This document shows positions 9,201-17,249 of a DNA stretch of 64,000 bases, in pieces (the first letter of the stretch is position 1; each line of letters starts with the position of its first letter). The notes below the pieces were generated by a model. It had not been told where the DNA came from. It saw nothing but the letters and a program-made list of their open reading frames with translations, and searched no databases. The position numbers were made by a program, and so were the translations under genes. Source of the stretch: CAYXVF01 sp964468125 (GTDB taxonomy: Bacteria; Myxococcota; XYA12-FULL-58-9; CAYXVF01); contig CAYXVF010000020.1 in the NCBI GenBank assembly GCA_964468125.1, positions 4,492-68,491 of the forward strand, in the 5' to 3' direction.

Positions 9201-9997
9201 GAGCCGACGCCGATGATCGCGCCCTGCCCCGCCATCAACCGGGGCACGCTCAGTGCTGTTCCGATCATGCCGGGGTTGGTCAACGTCACGGTGGTGCCCG
9301 CAAAGTCATCGATCGCGAGCTTGTTCGCGCGCGCCTTTTTGATCAGCTCGTCGTAGGCGGTCAGGAACTCGCGGAAGCTCAACTCCTGCGCGTTCTTGAT
9401 GTTCGGCACGAGCAAAATTCGCTCGCCACGCTTTTCCATGTCGATGGCGAGGCCGAGGTTCAGGCCCGGCCGGTCCAGCCGTGCCGGCTTGCCGTCCTGA
9501 ACCGCGTAGCCTGCGTTGATGCCGGGAGTCTTCTTCACCGCCTTCGTGATCGCCCACGCGATCAAATGGGTGAACGAGACCTTTCCGCCCGCCACCGCCG
9601 CCTGGTGACGATTGATGAGCGAGCGGTTCTCTTCGAGCATCTTGACCGGAATCGTCCGCACCGACGTTGCCGTGGGCACGCCTAGGCTTTGCTCCATGTT
9701 TTCGGCAATCTTAGACGCAATGCCAACGAGTGGCTTCGCCCCTTCGACGTCGGTCAGTGCCGCGATGGGGGCGTGCGCCACGGGAACCGGCTCAGGGCTC
9801 GGTGCGGGAGTCGCCTCTGGTACCCTCGCGCTCGCAGGGGCCTGTGAGACGCTCGGCCCCGGGGCGCCGGTAGCGGTTCCCGGTTTGTAGTCGGCGAAGA
9901 ACTCCCGCCAGTTCTCGCTCACACTGTTCGGATCTTCGAGGTAGCGGGCGTAGAGCTCGTCGACGAACCCCGCGTTGAAACCAAAACTGCTGCTCAT
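6278..9997 (-). CDS. kgd: Multifunctional 2-oxoglutarate decarboxylase/dehydrogenase (E2-E1 fusion)
   Basis: 1239 residues, the size of the Kgd/OdhA type known best from Actinobacteria. Residues 1-40 are the SucA-like N-terminal helix (FVDELYARYLEDPNSVSENW). A Pro/Ala-rich linker follows, then an E2 acyltransferase catalytic domain at about 90-335, ending near the motif TYDHRVIQGAESGAF. The rest is a full thiamine-diphosphate E1 domain with HRGRLNVLANIIGK, HGDAAFSGQGVVAETL and NNQIGFTTGPESSRSS. No lipoyl domain is present, as in other members, so it must use a lipoylated E2 made elsewhere for succinyl-CoA formation; it can also decarboxylate 2-oxoglutarate alone. It acts at the TCA cycle branch point. 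A GAGG site sits just before ATG. The divergent ndh gene shares the upstream region. Confidence 0.95.
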   Translation of the reverse strand: MSSSFGFNAGFVDELYARYLEDPNSVSENWREFFADYKPGTATGAPGPSVSQAPASARVPEATPAPSPEPVPVAHAPIAALTDVEGAKPLVGIASKIAENMEQSLGVPTATSVRTIPVKMLEENRSLINRHQAAVAGGKVSFTHLIAWAITKAVKKTPGINAGYAVQDGKPARLDRPGLNLGLAIDMEKRGERILLVPNIKNAQELSFREFLTAYDELIKKARANKLAIDDFAGTTVTLTNPGMIGTALSVPRLMAGQGAIIGVGSIGFPAEYTGMSREVISELGLSKTMTITSTYDHRVIQGAESGAFLKEIEQLLLGADDFYGSIFEELGVPHEPLNWAGDQNPAILAGTRDLDAIRKQAYVLQLIRVHRVRGHLYAHLDPLRLEQPQVHPELELSTYGLSVWDLDRPFMSGELGGNPNPMKLRDIMDTLRETYCRHIGAEYMHIPFPEQRDWLQVNMEKDRLSDPLPWEVQERILTRLNNAEAFEKFLGTTYVGQKRFSLEGSETLIPMLDILLSDAADGGEDRVEEAIIGMAHRGRLNVLANIIGKDYAQLFREFEGDMETSAHGSGDVKYHLGAEGVLESIGGKKVKVSVAGNPSHLEAVNPVVEGLARARQDAEFGFDRKKVLPILIHGDAAFSGQGVVAETLSMSQLAGYRTGGTVHIVVNNQIGFTTGPESSRSSLYATDVAKTIHAPIFHVNGDFPEDAVRVIKLALRFRQLFGRDVVIDLICYRRWGHNEGDDPSYTNPGLYQAIENHRSVRKLYTERLLRRGDIAPETAEKALEHYRSKLQEINDAVRAALDRSAPPVPEDQESTEGFGLAERKVTDTGVERAVLEKILTAMGRAPEGFQVHPKLEKQLAKRDDKFQQGKIDWALAEALSFGSLCLEGHPVRLSGEDSGRGTFSQRHSVLYDNRTSEPFVPLNHIDGDQAPFVVFDSLLSEFGVLGFEYGYSVNRMGGLTMWEAQFGDFVNGAQVIIDQFISSAEMKWGQKSGLVMLLPHGFEGQGPEHSSARIERFLQLCAQGNMCVSYPSTPAQYFHLLRRQVHAGNPRPLVVFTPKSLLRNPVAVSTADELTHDAFKPVLGDPDADKLANVRRVLLCAGKVYYDLLSHRRKQEITNVAIIRVEQYYPYPEHELREALDHYSDAKDIVWVQEEPRNMGAWDFLDERLLATIDPGQTLRYVGRPSAASPATGSSRRHAAEQEALVEEALLGDGVSTQARSVTLELGEKKTAAAATLN

Positions 9998-10133
9998 GGT
10001 GCCTCGTCTTCAATCGGCGCTACTCTTTATTCCTCTCCCCGAGGACTCGCGCTGCTCTACATGGGCCAAGACTGCATGCCGCACCTGCTTATATTACGGA
10101 CGATTGAAGGGGTCACCCGAGGAGAAGCGGAAA

Positions 10134-11417
10134 ATGTCAGGAAAAGTGCGCGCGGATCGGAAACACCACGTAGTCGTCGTAGGTGGCGGCTTCGGAGGTT
10201 TGGCCTGCGCAAAGGCCGCGCAGGATGCCGCGGTACGGGTTACCGTGGTCGACCGGCGTTCCCACCAGGAATTTCAGCCGCTCCTGTTCCAGGTGGCGAC
10301 CGGCGCCCTTTCGCCCGATGCGGTGCGCTACTCGCTGCGAGACGCCCTACCGGCGAGTGTTCGCTTTGAGCAAGACGTCGTCTTGGGCATCGATTCAACG
10401 GCGCAGCGGCTGCAGCTGGGCCGCGGCGCGCTCGACTACGATTCGCTGGTCCTGGCCTCCGGTTCCTACGTCGAGGTACCCCAGCTGTTCCCGGAAGCGC
10501 TGCCGTTGAAGGATCTGGCCGACGCGGTCACGCTTCGAGACCACCTCTTCGAGCAGCTCGCTCTCGCCTACGATCAACACGATCCGTCAGCCGCCACCTT
10601 CGTGGTCGTCGGCGGGGGCCCGACGGGCGTCGAGCTCGCCGGGGAGATTCGACGCCTCGCCGACGAGGAGCTCGAGGCCTCGTCCCTAGTCCCGCGGGTG
10701 GTCCTCGTCGAGCAAACCGACAAGCTCCTCCCCGGTTTCTCGCGCCGCGCGAGCATCGCCGCCGAGCGATTCCTCGATCGACTCGGCGTGGAGATCCGCC
10801 TCGAGTCCACCATCGACAGCGACCACCCTCACCGCTACCAAATTCGCGGACCTCGCGGGCATTTGCTGATCGACGCCCGAACTCTCGTATGGGCCGCCGG
10901 CGTGCGCCCGAGCGTTCTGAATCCATTGCTCGGACCCACCGATGACGCGGGGCGAATTGTCGTGGACACCAAGTGTCGCGTCGTTGACCAGCCCAATGTC
11001 TACGCGATCGGGGATACGGCGCGCTTCGAGTCGGACGAGGGCCTGCTCCCCTGGATCGCTCCCGTGGCGATGCAACAAGGCGCGTACGTAGGCCGCTCGA
11101 TCGTGCGCTACCAGCGTCGGCGCAGGGTTCGGCCGTTCGAGTACTTCAATCGCGGTATGATCGCCCATGTAGGGGAAGGCTTGGCCGTCGGCGAGGTCCT
11201 CGGCGTTCCGCTCGAGGGCGTAGTGCCCTGGCTGCTGGGGGAGCTGGTTCATCTCGCCTATCTGCCGGGCGTTGAAAACCGCATTCTCGCGGCCAGCGAC
11301 TTCATCGCGAGCGCGCTCGGCCGACGACGACGTCCATCCGTGACGTCGAGAGGAGCTAATGTGCAATTCGATGCCCCCAAAACACCCTCGCCCGTGGAGA
11401 CGCCCACCCTACATTAG
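10134..11417 (+). CDS. ndh: Type II NADH:quinone oxidoreductase (NDH-2)
   Basis: Single-subunit, non-proton-pumping NADH dehydrogenase on the inner face of the membrane, passing electrons from NADH through FAD to quinone. 427 residues from the ATG that follows GGAG by nine bases; a longer in-frame start would run into the divergent kgd gene and is not preferred. The FAD dinucleotide motif VVVVGGGFGGLACAKAA is at about residues 13-29 and the NADH motif FVVVGGGPTGVELAGEI at about 156-172. GDTARFE near residue 300 is the second FAD contact. The C-terminal PWLLGELVHLAYLPGVENR matches the amphipathic membrane-binding region of NDH-2. The family also includes sulfide:quinone reductases, but their catalytic Cys pattern is not evident. 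Confidence 0.92.
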   Translation: MSGKVRADRKHHVVVVGGGFGGLACAKAAQDAAVRVTVVDRRSHQEFQPLLFQVATGALSPDAVRYSLRDALPASVRFEQDVVLGIDSTAQRLQLGRGALDYDSLVLASGSYVEVPQLFPEALPLKDLADAVTLRDHLFEQLALAYDQHDPSAATFVVVGGGPTGVELAGEIRRLADEELEASSLVPRVVLVEQTDKLLPGFSRRASIAAERFLDRLGVEIRLESTIDSDHPHRYQIRGPRGHLLIDARTLVWAAGVRPSVLNPLLGPTDDAGRIVVDTKCRVVDQPNVYAIGDTARFESDEGLLPWIAPVAMQQGAYVGRSIVRYQRRRRVRPFEYFNRGMIAHVGEGLAVGEVLGVPLEGVVPWLLGELVHLAYLPGVENRILAASDFIASALGRRRRPSVTSRGANVQFDAPKTPSPVETPTLH

Positions 11418-11441
11418 ACGCGTTTGAGAAAGGATGCGGCG

Positions 11442-11928
11442 ATGGGACAGATGATCGACGGCGAGTGGCGACGAGGATACTTCACCGACAGCGAAGGGTC
11501 CGACGAGTTTCAGCGTGTCCCCACGGTCTATCGCGACTTTGTTCGCGCCGATGGATCGACGGACTTCGAGCCGGAGCGCGACCGCTACCACCTCTACGTC
11601 GCCTCCGCCTGCCCCTGGGCGAACCGCACGCTGATCCTGCGCCGATTGAAGGGGCTGGATGACGCGATCACGACGTCGTTTGTGGCCCCGCAAATGGGGG
11701 ACGACGGCTGGGTCTTCGATGAGACGCATCGCCGACTATGCGAATCTCGCCGCCTATCTGCGCGACCTCTACCAAACACCCGGCTTCGGCGAGACCGTGC
11801 AGCTCGATGAGATCAAGCTGCACTACTACTGGAGTCACACCTCCATCAATCCGACGCGGATCGTGCCAAAGGGGCCAACGCTCGACTTCAGCGCGCCGCA
11901 CGGACGCGAGTCCCTATCGCGTAACTGA
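11442..11928 (+). pseudogene. Glutathionyl-hydroquinone reductase (YqjG/ECM4 family) with internal deletion
   Basis: Two separate pieces of one GST-superfamily gene lie side by side in different frames. The 5' piece (MGQMIDGEWRRGYFTDSEGS onward, about 93 codons) keeps the active-site motif SACPWANRTLI with Cys57. It continues to WVFDE, then leaves the family. From about 11720 in another frame the family's C-terminal end resumes: RRIADYANLAAYLRDLYQ, HYYWSHTSINPTRIVPKGP and DFSAPHGRES. Intact members are about 320 residues; roughly the middle 140-150 residues are missing and the join changes frame, so no functional enzyme can be made. A good AAAGGA site still precedes the ATG, suggesting recent loss. 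A transposase remnant lies about 100 bases beyond it. Confidence 0.85.
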
Positions 11929-12024
11929 TGTGCTCTTCTTGCCGCGCTCGGCCCCCGCATGACCCAGAAGAAATCCCCCTTCGAAACGTGTGAGGCCCCA
12001 TTTGAGTCCTAACTCGGTGTCTTT

Positions 12025-12211
12025 GCCGCTTTAGCTGCAACAGCCCCTGCTGATGGGCGCTCTTCAACACGTGCTCGTTCAAGGCAACCATGCCGTCCTC
12101 GCCCATCAGCTCCGTGAAGTCCTGAATCGTCGTGTGATCCGGGCTCCAAGTCGAATCGGTTAGACCACACAGAAACCGCGCCGGCGTTTTTCTGACCGAA
12201 AAACCCGACAA
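12025..12211 (-). pseudogene. Transposase remnant (IS1182/ISNCY-like N-terminal fragment)
   Basis: A minus-strand frame encodes FLCGLTDSTWSPDHTTIQDF and, further on, GEDGMVALNEHVLKSAHQQG. This matches the conserved N-terminal DUF772-type region of IS1182/IS5-like transposases, where a target-recognition segment ends in a PDHTT motif and a ..GL..L..HV... helix. Everything C-terminal, including the DDE catalytic core, is absent. The frame runs on into unrelated low-quality sequence, and a second short minus-strand stretch nearby (KDTELGLKWGLTRFEGGF) is in another frame with no start. No terminal inverted repeats or target duplications were found. It is a decayed insertion sequence between the broken reductase gene and trmL. 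Confidence 0.6.
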
Positions 12212-12218
12212 ACCTTGG

Positions 12219-12686
12219 CTAGCGCAGCTGCCTGAGTGCTTCGTAGGTGGCGATCCCGACGCTCGTGGAAAGGTTCAGAGAGCGAAGCTCGCTGTCATAT
12301 TTCCGCAGGGTGACCGAATGCTCCGGGCCGATTTCCTCGTGCATCCACTGCGGAACGCCGGAGGTTTCGCGTCCAAACACCAGGCCATCCCCATCGGCAT
12401 AGCTGACGTCCCAATGATCGCTTCGCCCCCGGGTGGTGAAGAGCCAGAGGCGCGTAGGCGCCGTCGGACTGTTTTTGAACGCCTCCCAGCTCGCGTGCTC
12501 GTGCACGTCCAGCGAGAACCAGTAGTCCATTCCGGCCCGACGCAGATTCTTGTCGCTGATCTCGAATCCAAGGGGATGAATGAGATGGAGCCGGCTCCTC
12601 GAATAGGCGCACAGGCGCCCCACGTTGCCCGTGTTCTGCGGGATTTCCGGTTGAAACAACACGACGTGCAGCATGGGGTCGCTCAT
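12219..12686 (-). CDS. trmL: tRNA (cytidine/uridine(34)-2'-O)-methyltransferase
   Basis: SPOUT-class methyltransferase that 2'-O-methylates the wobble nucleotide of tRNA-Leu isoacceptors using S-adenosylmethionine. At 155 residues it is the stand-alone catalytic domain with no RNA-binding extension, as in YibK/TrmL. SPOUT motifs are visible: PEIPQNTGNVGRLCAYS at about residues 13-29 (motif 1, catalytic Asn and Arg), DGLVFGRETSGVP (motif 2) and SLNLSTSVGIATYEALR (motif 3, the knot residues that bind SAM). The stop lies seven bases from the transposase remnant's frame, so this gene borders the decayed region but is itself intact. Confidence 0.95.
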   Translation of the reverse strand: MSDPMLHVVLFQPEIPQNTGNVGRLCAYSRSRLHLIHPLGFEISDKNLRRAGMDYWFSLDVHEHASWEAFKNSPTAPTRLWLFTTRGRSDHWDVSYADGDGLVFGRETSGVPQWMHEEIGPEHSVTLRKYDSELRSLNLSTSVGIATYEALRQLR

Positions 12687-13010
12687 TCCAGAAGCGATGC
12701 GCTATTTCTAGTGCGTGGCGCTCTTGTTGGTTCTCAGCTTCCTCGCGCACCCGGGCCATGGGACCGCTCAGTATCTCGGCAGTGCGGGGGTTCACCTCTA
12801 AGCCCCCGCCCAGGCGATGGCTCAGCTGCGCCGGGCCGCGGGTCGAAACGCTTCCCGTCTCGGTCCCCGACTTCACCCGGTCGCCCTCGACTACGGCGAT
12901 CCAGCCTACCGGCACACGCGTGGAACCGTCAGCGTGGAGGCGGTTCGCATCCCTTACCGCGCAGCGAACGAAAGAACCCAGAACCAGACCTCTTCACACG
13001 CCCTGGTGAG
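12687..13010. other. Intergenic stretch with no convincing gene
   Basis: This 324-base stretch lies between trmL and a small membrane-protein gene. Frames on both strands are open in places because of the high GC. One minus-strand frame starting at 12915 has moderate third-position GC (roughly two thirds) for about 79 codons before running into trmL out of frame, but its product resembles nothing known. No hairpin with a T-tract, tRNA-like structure or repeat was seen. It presumably contains the promoter of trmL. Confidence 0.4.
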
Positions 13011-13205
13011 TCACGGCGCATCGAGCACGCGCGATGATTCAGACGCCGTCTCTTCCTGCGAAGGCTTCGGCGAGCTCTCGAGTTGCCGGTAAGGCGCGCA
13101 ACGCCACACGGCCCACATGATCAGGCTGACCGTGAAGATGAGCAGCGTCGTCATCACCTGGCGATCGTTGCCCGTGGGGCGCCGGTTTCTGTAATTGCGT
13201 CGCAT
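13011..13205 (-). CDS. Small single-pass membrane protein (64 aa), hypothetical
   Basis: Not recognised. From the ATG at 13205 (preceded by AGGGA a few bases upstream) the product has a basic N-terminus (MRRNYRNRRPTGNDR) and one hydrophobic helix (VMTTLLIFTVSLIMWAVW, about residues 17-34). A short polar tail rich in Ser, Glu and Pro follows. The charge pattern predicts an N-in topology in the inner membrane. A longer start at 13319 is possible, but the added residues look non-coding and would overlap the divergent transporter gene. The gap to that gene is about 90 bases, so the two may share a regulatory region. Function unknown. Confidence 0.5.
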   Translation of the reverse strand: MRRNYRNRRPTGNDRQVMTTLLIFTVSLIMWAVWRCAPYRQLESSPKPSQEETASESSRVLDAP

Positions 13206-13294
13206 GGTTCCCTGCGCTTTACCACTTTTACCTACAACAGACGATCCGCTAAGCTCGACGGCTGTGACCACACGCTTCTGAGGCCACCTTTCCG

Positions 13295-15514
13295 ATGAGC
13301 TCCGCCGCGCCCACCGCATCTTCGCTGTCCAGCCGTGAGCAAGGCCGCGCGAGCGGCTTTGGCACGTTCACCGGGGTCTTCACGCCGAGCATCCTGACGA
13401 TCCTCGGCGTCATCATGTATCTGCGCCTCGGCTGGGTCGTCGGCAATGCCGGGTTGCTCCAGGCTCTGCTGATCGTCGTGGTGGCGCACACAATCACCGC
13501 GGCGACCGGGCTCTCCGTCTCGAGCATCGCTACCAACCGCACCGTCGGCGCTGGGGGAGCCTACAACATCATCAGTCGAAGCCTCGGTGCCCCAGCGGGC
13601 GCCGCAATCGGCATTCCCCTCTATTTCAGCCAAGCACTGAGTGTCACTTTTTACGTCGTCGGTTTTGCTGAGTCCCTCGGCTACTTGGTCGAAGGGATTC
13701 CGGTCAGGCTCACCGCGACGGTCACACTGATCGCTCTCGCGGTGCTCTCGTTCAAGAGCGCCGCCCTTGCCCTCAAGGCGCAGTTCTTCGTCATGGCCGC
13801 GATCATCGCGAGCCTCTTCGCGGTGTTCACCGGCACACCGGTCGAGGAGAGCTTCTCTATCGGCTGGATCGCCCCGGACGATGCGCCGGGCTTTGCGACC
13901 ATCTTCGCGGTCTTCTTCCCCGCCGTTACGGGCATCATGGCGGGGGTGAGCATGTCGGGCGACCTGAAGGACCCGAGGCGCGCCCTTCCCCTCGGCACCA
14001 TGCTCGCTATCGGTACGGGCTTCGTCGTCTACATCGTCTTCGTCATCTTTTTTGCGGTCATGGCGCCGCTCGAGCTCCTGCGCGAAGACAACCGGGTGCT
14101 GTTCGCGGTTTCCTCGGTACCGGCGCTCATCTACGCCGGGGTCTGGGGCGCGACTCTCTCTAGCGGTCTCGGCAGCATTCTCGGCGCGCCGCGAATTCTA
14201 CAAGCCCTAGCCCTCGATGGCCTCGTCCCCCGCTTCCTCGGCCAAGGCTCCGGCCCTGCGAACGAGCCGCGCACCGGCACCGTCGTCACCTACGCGCTCG
14301 CTCAGGCGGGCATTTTGCTCGGCGATCTCGACGCGATCGCTCCGGTCCTCACGATGTTCTTCCTTGCCACCTACGCGGTCACGAACCTCGCCTGCGGTTT
14401 GGAGCGCTGGGCGGCCTCGCCGAGCTTTCGCCCAGACTTCAAAGTGCCCGCATGGGCGAGTCTCTTTGGGTTCATCGGCTGCGTCTACGTGATGAGCATC
14501 ATCCATCTGCCAGCGATGATCGCTGCGCTCGTATGCTGTGCCGGCATCTACCTGTACGTCCAGCGCACGGTGCTCAACACCGCCTTTGGCGATGCCCGTC
14601 ACGGGATCATCTCCGCGATTGCACAGACCGCGCTCCACCAGCTGCGCCGCGTTGACTACCACGCGCAGAACTGGCGACCGAACCTCGTAATCGCCGGCGG
14701 AAGCGACAAGCGTCACTACCTCCTCGAGCTCGGCTCCACCATCGTCCAAGAGCGCGGAATGGTGACCTACTTTCACCTGCTCCGGGGCGAGGTCAGCGAG
14801 CTCGCGGACGCGCGCACGGAGCTGCTCAACACCCTCGAGAAAGAACACGGCGACGACTTTCCAAACGTATTCTTCCGCGTCGACATCGTCCCGCAGATCT
14901 ATTCAGGGATCGTAACCGTTTCCCAATCCTACGGAGTCGGGAACTTTGAAGCGAACACAGTGATGGTCGGGTGGACCGCGCGCGAGGAGCGACGACGGAG
15001 CTACATCAAGATGCTCCAAGACCTCGTCCGACTGGAGCGCTCGGTGATGATCGTACGTCGCCACCCCACGCGCAAATTCGGAGCGCACAATCGAATTCAG
15101 ATCTGGTGGGGCGGGCTGAAAGGCAACGGCGGTCTCATGCTGCTCATCGCCTTTCTCCTGACCAATCACCCCCGCTGGCGTGGAGCTTCGGTCGAGGTGA
15201 TCACGGTCGTCGAGTCGGAAGCGGCCAAAGCCAAAACCGACATCGCGATCCGCAAGGTGCTTCAGGGCGCGCGCCTAGAGGCCGAGCCTGTCGTGATCGT
15301 TCGCGACGGACGCTCCTTGCCGGAGATCATGCGCGAGGTGAGTCCTCGTGCAGACCTGGCGATTATCGGGATTCGCGTTCCCGACGATGACTCGAGCATC
15401 GATCCCTTCTTCGACCGAATGGGCGCCATGCTCGAGGAAATGCCCACGACCATCATGGTCCGGAGCGCCCGCACCTTCGTCGGTACTCCGGTGCTCTTCG
15501 ACCAAGAGGAGTAG
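13295..15514 (+). CDS. SLC12-like amino acid/cation-chloride cotransporter family permease
   Basis: 739 residues. The N-terminal two thirds form a 12-helix APC-superfamily core that begins with GTFTGVFTPSILTILGVIMY, the consensus of TM1 in the SLC12 cation-chloride cotransporters. Further matches are GLSVSSIATNRTVGAGGAYN and a TM6-region stretch (PAVTGIMAGVSMSGDLKDPR). The last about 270 residues are soluble and resemble the SLC12 C-terminal cytoplasmic domain, which in eukaryotes regulates transport and has a UspA-like fold. Bacterial relatives are known, but their substrates are mostly untested; K+/Cl- or amino acid symport is inferred from family only. Located in the inner membrane. It is divergent from the small membrane protein at 13011-13205. 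Confidence 0.88.
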   Translation: MSSAAPTASSLSSREQGRASGFGTFTGVFTPSILTILGVIMYLRLGWVVGNAGLLQALLIVVVAHTITAATGLSVSSIATNRTVGAGGAYNIISRSLGAPAGAAIGIPLYFSQALSVTFYVVGFAESLGYLVEGIPVRLTATVTLIALAVLSFKSAALALKAQFFVMAAIIASLFAVFTGTPVEESFSIGWIAPDDAPGFATIFAVFFPAVTGIMAGVSMSGDLKDPRRALPLGTMLAIGTGFVVYIVFVIFFAVMAPLELLREDNRVLFAVSSVPALIYAGVWGATLSSGLGSILGAPRILQALALDGLVPRFLGQGSGPANEPRTGTVVTYALAQAGILLGDLDAIAPVLTMFFLATYAVTNLACGLERWAASPSFRPDFKVPAWASLFGFIGCVYVMSIIHLPAMIAALVCCAGIYLYVQRTVLNTAFGDARHGIISAIAQTALHQLRRVDYHAQNWRPNLVIAGGSDKRHYLLELGSTIVQERGMVTYFHLLRGEVSELADARTELLNTLEKEHGDDFPNVFFRVDIVPQIYSGIVTVSQSYGVGNFEANTVMVGWTAREERRRSYIKMLQDLVRLERSVMIVRRHPTRKFGAHNRIQIWWGGLKGNGGLMLLIAFLLTNHPRWRGASVEVITVVESEAAKAKTDIAIRKVLQGARLEAEPVVIVRDGRSLPEIMREVSPRADLAIIGIRVPDDDSSIDPFFDRMGAMLEEMPTTIMVRSARTFVGTPVLFDQEE

Positions 15515-15519
15515 GCGCC

Positions 15520-16071
15520 CTAGTGGCTCTGGAACACAAAGGGGTATTTCACCTCCACGGTGCCGCCGCCGGCCGGGGCCGGGAAGCGGACCCCGAATGG
15601 CGAGGCCACGCGGAGTCCCCGCGCTGGGCCCTCGAAGTGCCGCCCCCATGGCCGGAATCACGCCTCGGCTCGAAGCTCGGCAAAGGCATCAGCGTCGCCG
15701 TGTGCTGCACGAGCGAATGAATCGCCTCGGCGTCCCGTTCGATGTCGGGCTGCACGAGGAGGGTCAGCACCATGGAGCGGAAAGCGTCGAGCGCCACGAC
15801 CTCGTCGCCGCGCAGCACGTGCGCCCGGGTGGTGGGTGAGACACACAGGACGATTTCCCGATCCAACGCCCGCAACACCGGCGCCCGTCGCCAGCGGCGC
15901 GGTTCCTGTCCCGGCTTGGGTTGCTCCGCCTGAAGCAGTGACGCGGTCAATCGCTGCTGCTTGACGAGCTGGCCCGCCTCCTCCAGCCGAACGTCCAAAA
16001 CTCGCATGAAATGCACTCTCGTCTTCGAGTCCCAAGTACCGATACGCGGCGGAGAAGGCGCTGGGGTTCAC
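15520..16071 (-). pseudogene. TonB-C-terminal-like protein gene broken by two frameshifts
   Basis: Coding signal on the minus strand moves between two frames. A start-proximal piece from the GTG at 16071 (NPSAFSAAYRYLGLEDESAF) gives way near 16010 to a second frame. That frame carries RVLDVRLEEAGQLVKQQRL and, later, DEVVALDAFRSMVLTLLVQP and TATLMPLPSFEP. Near 15660 the signal returns to the first frame and ends as GGGTVEVKYPFVFQSH and a stop at 15520. The pattern ..PLPSFEP.. followed by ..V.YPFVF is how TonB C-terminal domains of myxobacterial energy transducers end. Third-position GC follows the same frame switches. Read singly, no frame gives a complete product. Sequencing error at two sites is the main alternative. 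Confidence 0.5.
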
Positions 16072-16139
16072 CGGATTTCGGTCCCCCTTGACGGGAGGGG
16101 AGCAAAACCGCTTAACGGCGTGTCCCGAGGAGAAGCGAC

Positions 16140-17249
16140 ATGGCGATCAACATCGGAATCGTGGGACTGCCCAACGTCGGCAAGTCCACCCTCTTCAACG
16201 CGCTCTCGAAGGCCGGTGCGGAGTCCGCGAATTTTCCTTTCTGCACGATCGAGCCGAACGTGGGCGTCGTGCCCGTCCCGGACCCGCGCCTCGAGCAGCT
16301 CGCGGCGATTTATTCGTCAGAGTCGGTGATCCCCGCCTCGCTCGAGTTCGTTGACATCGCCGGGCTCGTGAAGGGAGCCTCAAAAGGCGAGGGTCTCGGC
16401 AACCAGTTCTTGAGCCACATTCGCCAGGTCCACGCGGTCGCGCACGTGGTGCGATGCTTCGAAGACGAAAACGTCGTGCATGTGGATGGCTCCGTCGATC
16501 CGGTGCGAGACGTGGAGGTCATCGACACGGAGCTCCTCCTCGCGGACCTGGAGACCGTGGAAAAGCGCCTCGACCGCACCGCGAAGGCCGCCAAGGCGTC
16601 GGGCAAGGCTGGCGAGAAGGCCAAAGCGGAGCTCGCCGTCCTCGAACGACTTCAGGCCCATTTCAACGAGGGAAACCCGGCGCGGACACTCGAAGCTAAC
16701 GACGACGAGGCGCTCATCATTCGCGACCTGCACCTGATCACCCGCAAACCGGTGATCTACGTCGGCAACGTCAGCGAAGAGCACGCTCCAAATCCCGACG
16801 AGAGCCCCGCCTTCCGCGCCCTCTCCGATCTCGCCGAGAGCCAGGGAGCCGAGCTGCTCGCCGTCAGCGCTGCCATCGAAGCGGAAGTGGCGCAGCTCGA
16901 CGCGGACGAAGCCGGGGAGTACCTCGAGTCGATGGGCCTCGAAGAGCCCGGTCTCCATCGCATCATCAAGGCAGGCTACGCGACCCTCGGCCTCATCACC
17001 TTCCTCACCGCAGGACCGAAGGAATCGCGGGCGTGGCCCATTCGCATCGGGACCAAAGCCCCGCAGGCGGCGGGCACGATCCACACGGACTTCGAGCGCG
17101 GTTTCATCAAGGCTGAGGTGATGCGCTGGGAGGACCTGGTGGAGCTGAAAGACGAGGCCTCGGTGAAGGCCGCGGGCAAGCTCCGAATAGAGGGCAAGGA
17201 GTACGTGGTCCAAGACGGTGACGTGATGCACTTTCGCTTCAACGTATGA
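16140..17249 (+). CDS. ychF: Redox-regulated ATPase YchF (OLA1 family)
   Basis: Universally conserved OBG-family P-loop protein that prefers ATP to GTP and associates with ribosomes. 369 residues, the usual size. The G1 loop GIVGLPNVGKSTLFNALSK is at residues 6-24, and the G3 DIAGLVKGASKGEGLGNQF follows. The usual G4 NKxD is replaced by NVSE, the change that gives this family its ATP preference. An insert with coiled-coil character (AKAAKASGKAGEKAKAELAV) lies at about residues 148-167, and the C-terminal TGS domain ends in GDVMHFRFNV. Ribosome-binding site GAGGAG precedes the ATG. Its 3' end overlaps the convergent gluQ by eleven bases. Confidence 0.97.
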   Translation: MAINIGIVGLPNVGKSTLFNALSKAGAESANFPFCTIEPNVGVVPVPDPRLEQLAAIYSSESVIPASLEFVDIAGLVKGASKGEGLGNQFLSHIRQVHAVAHVVRCFEDENVVHVDGSVDPVRDVEVIDTELLLADLETVEKRLDRTAKAAKASGKAGEKAKAELAVLERLQAHFNEGNPARTLEANDDEALIIRDLHLITRKPVIYVGNVSEEHAPNPDESPAFRALSDLAESQGAELLAVSAAIEAEVAQLDADEAGEYLESMGLEEPGLHRIIKAGYATLGLITFLTAGPKESRAWPIRIGTKAPQAAGTIHTDFERGFIKAEVMRWEDLVELKDEASVKAAGKLRIEGKEYVVQDGDVMHFRFNV

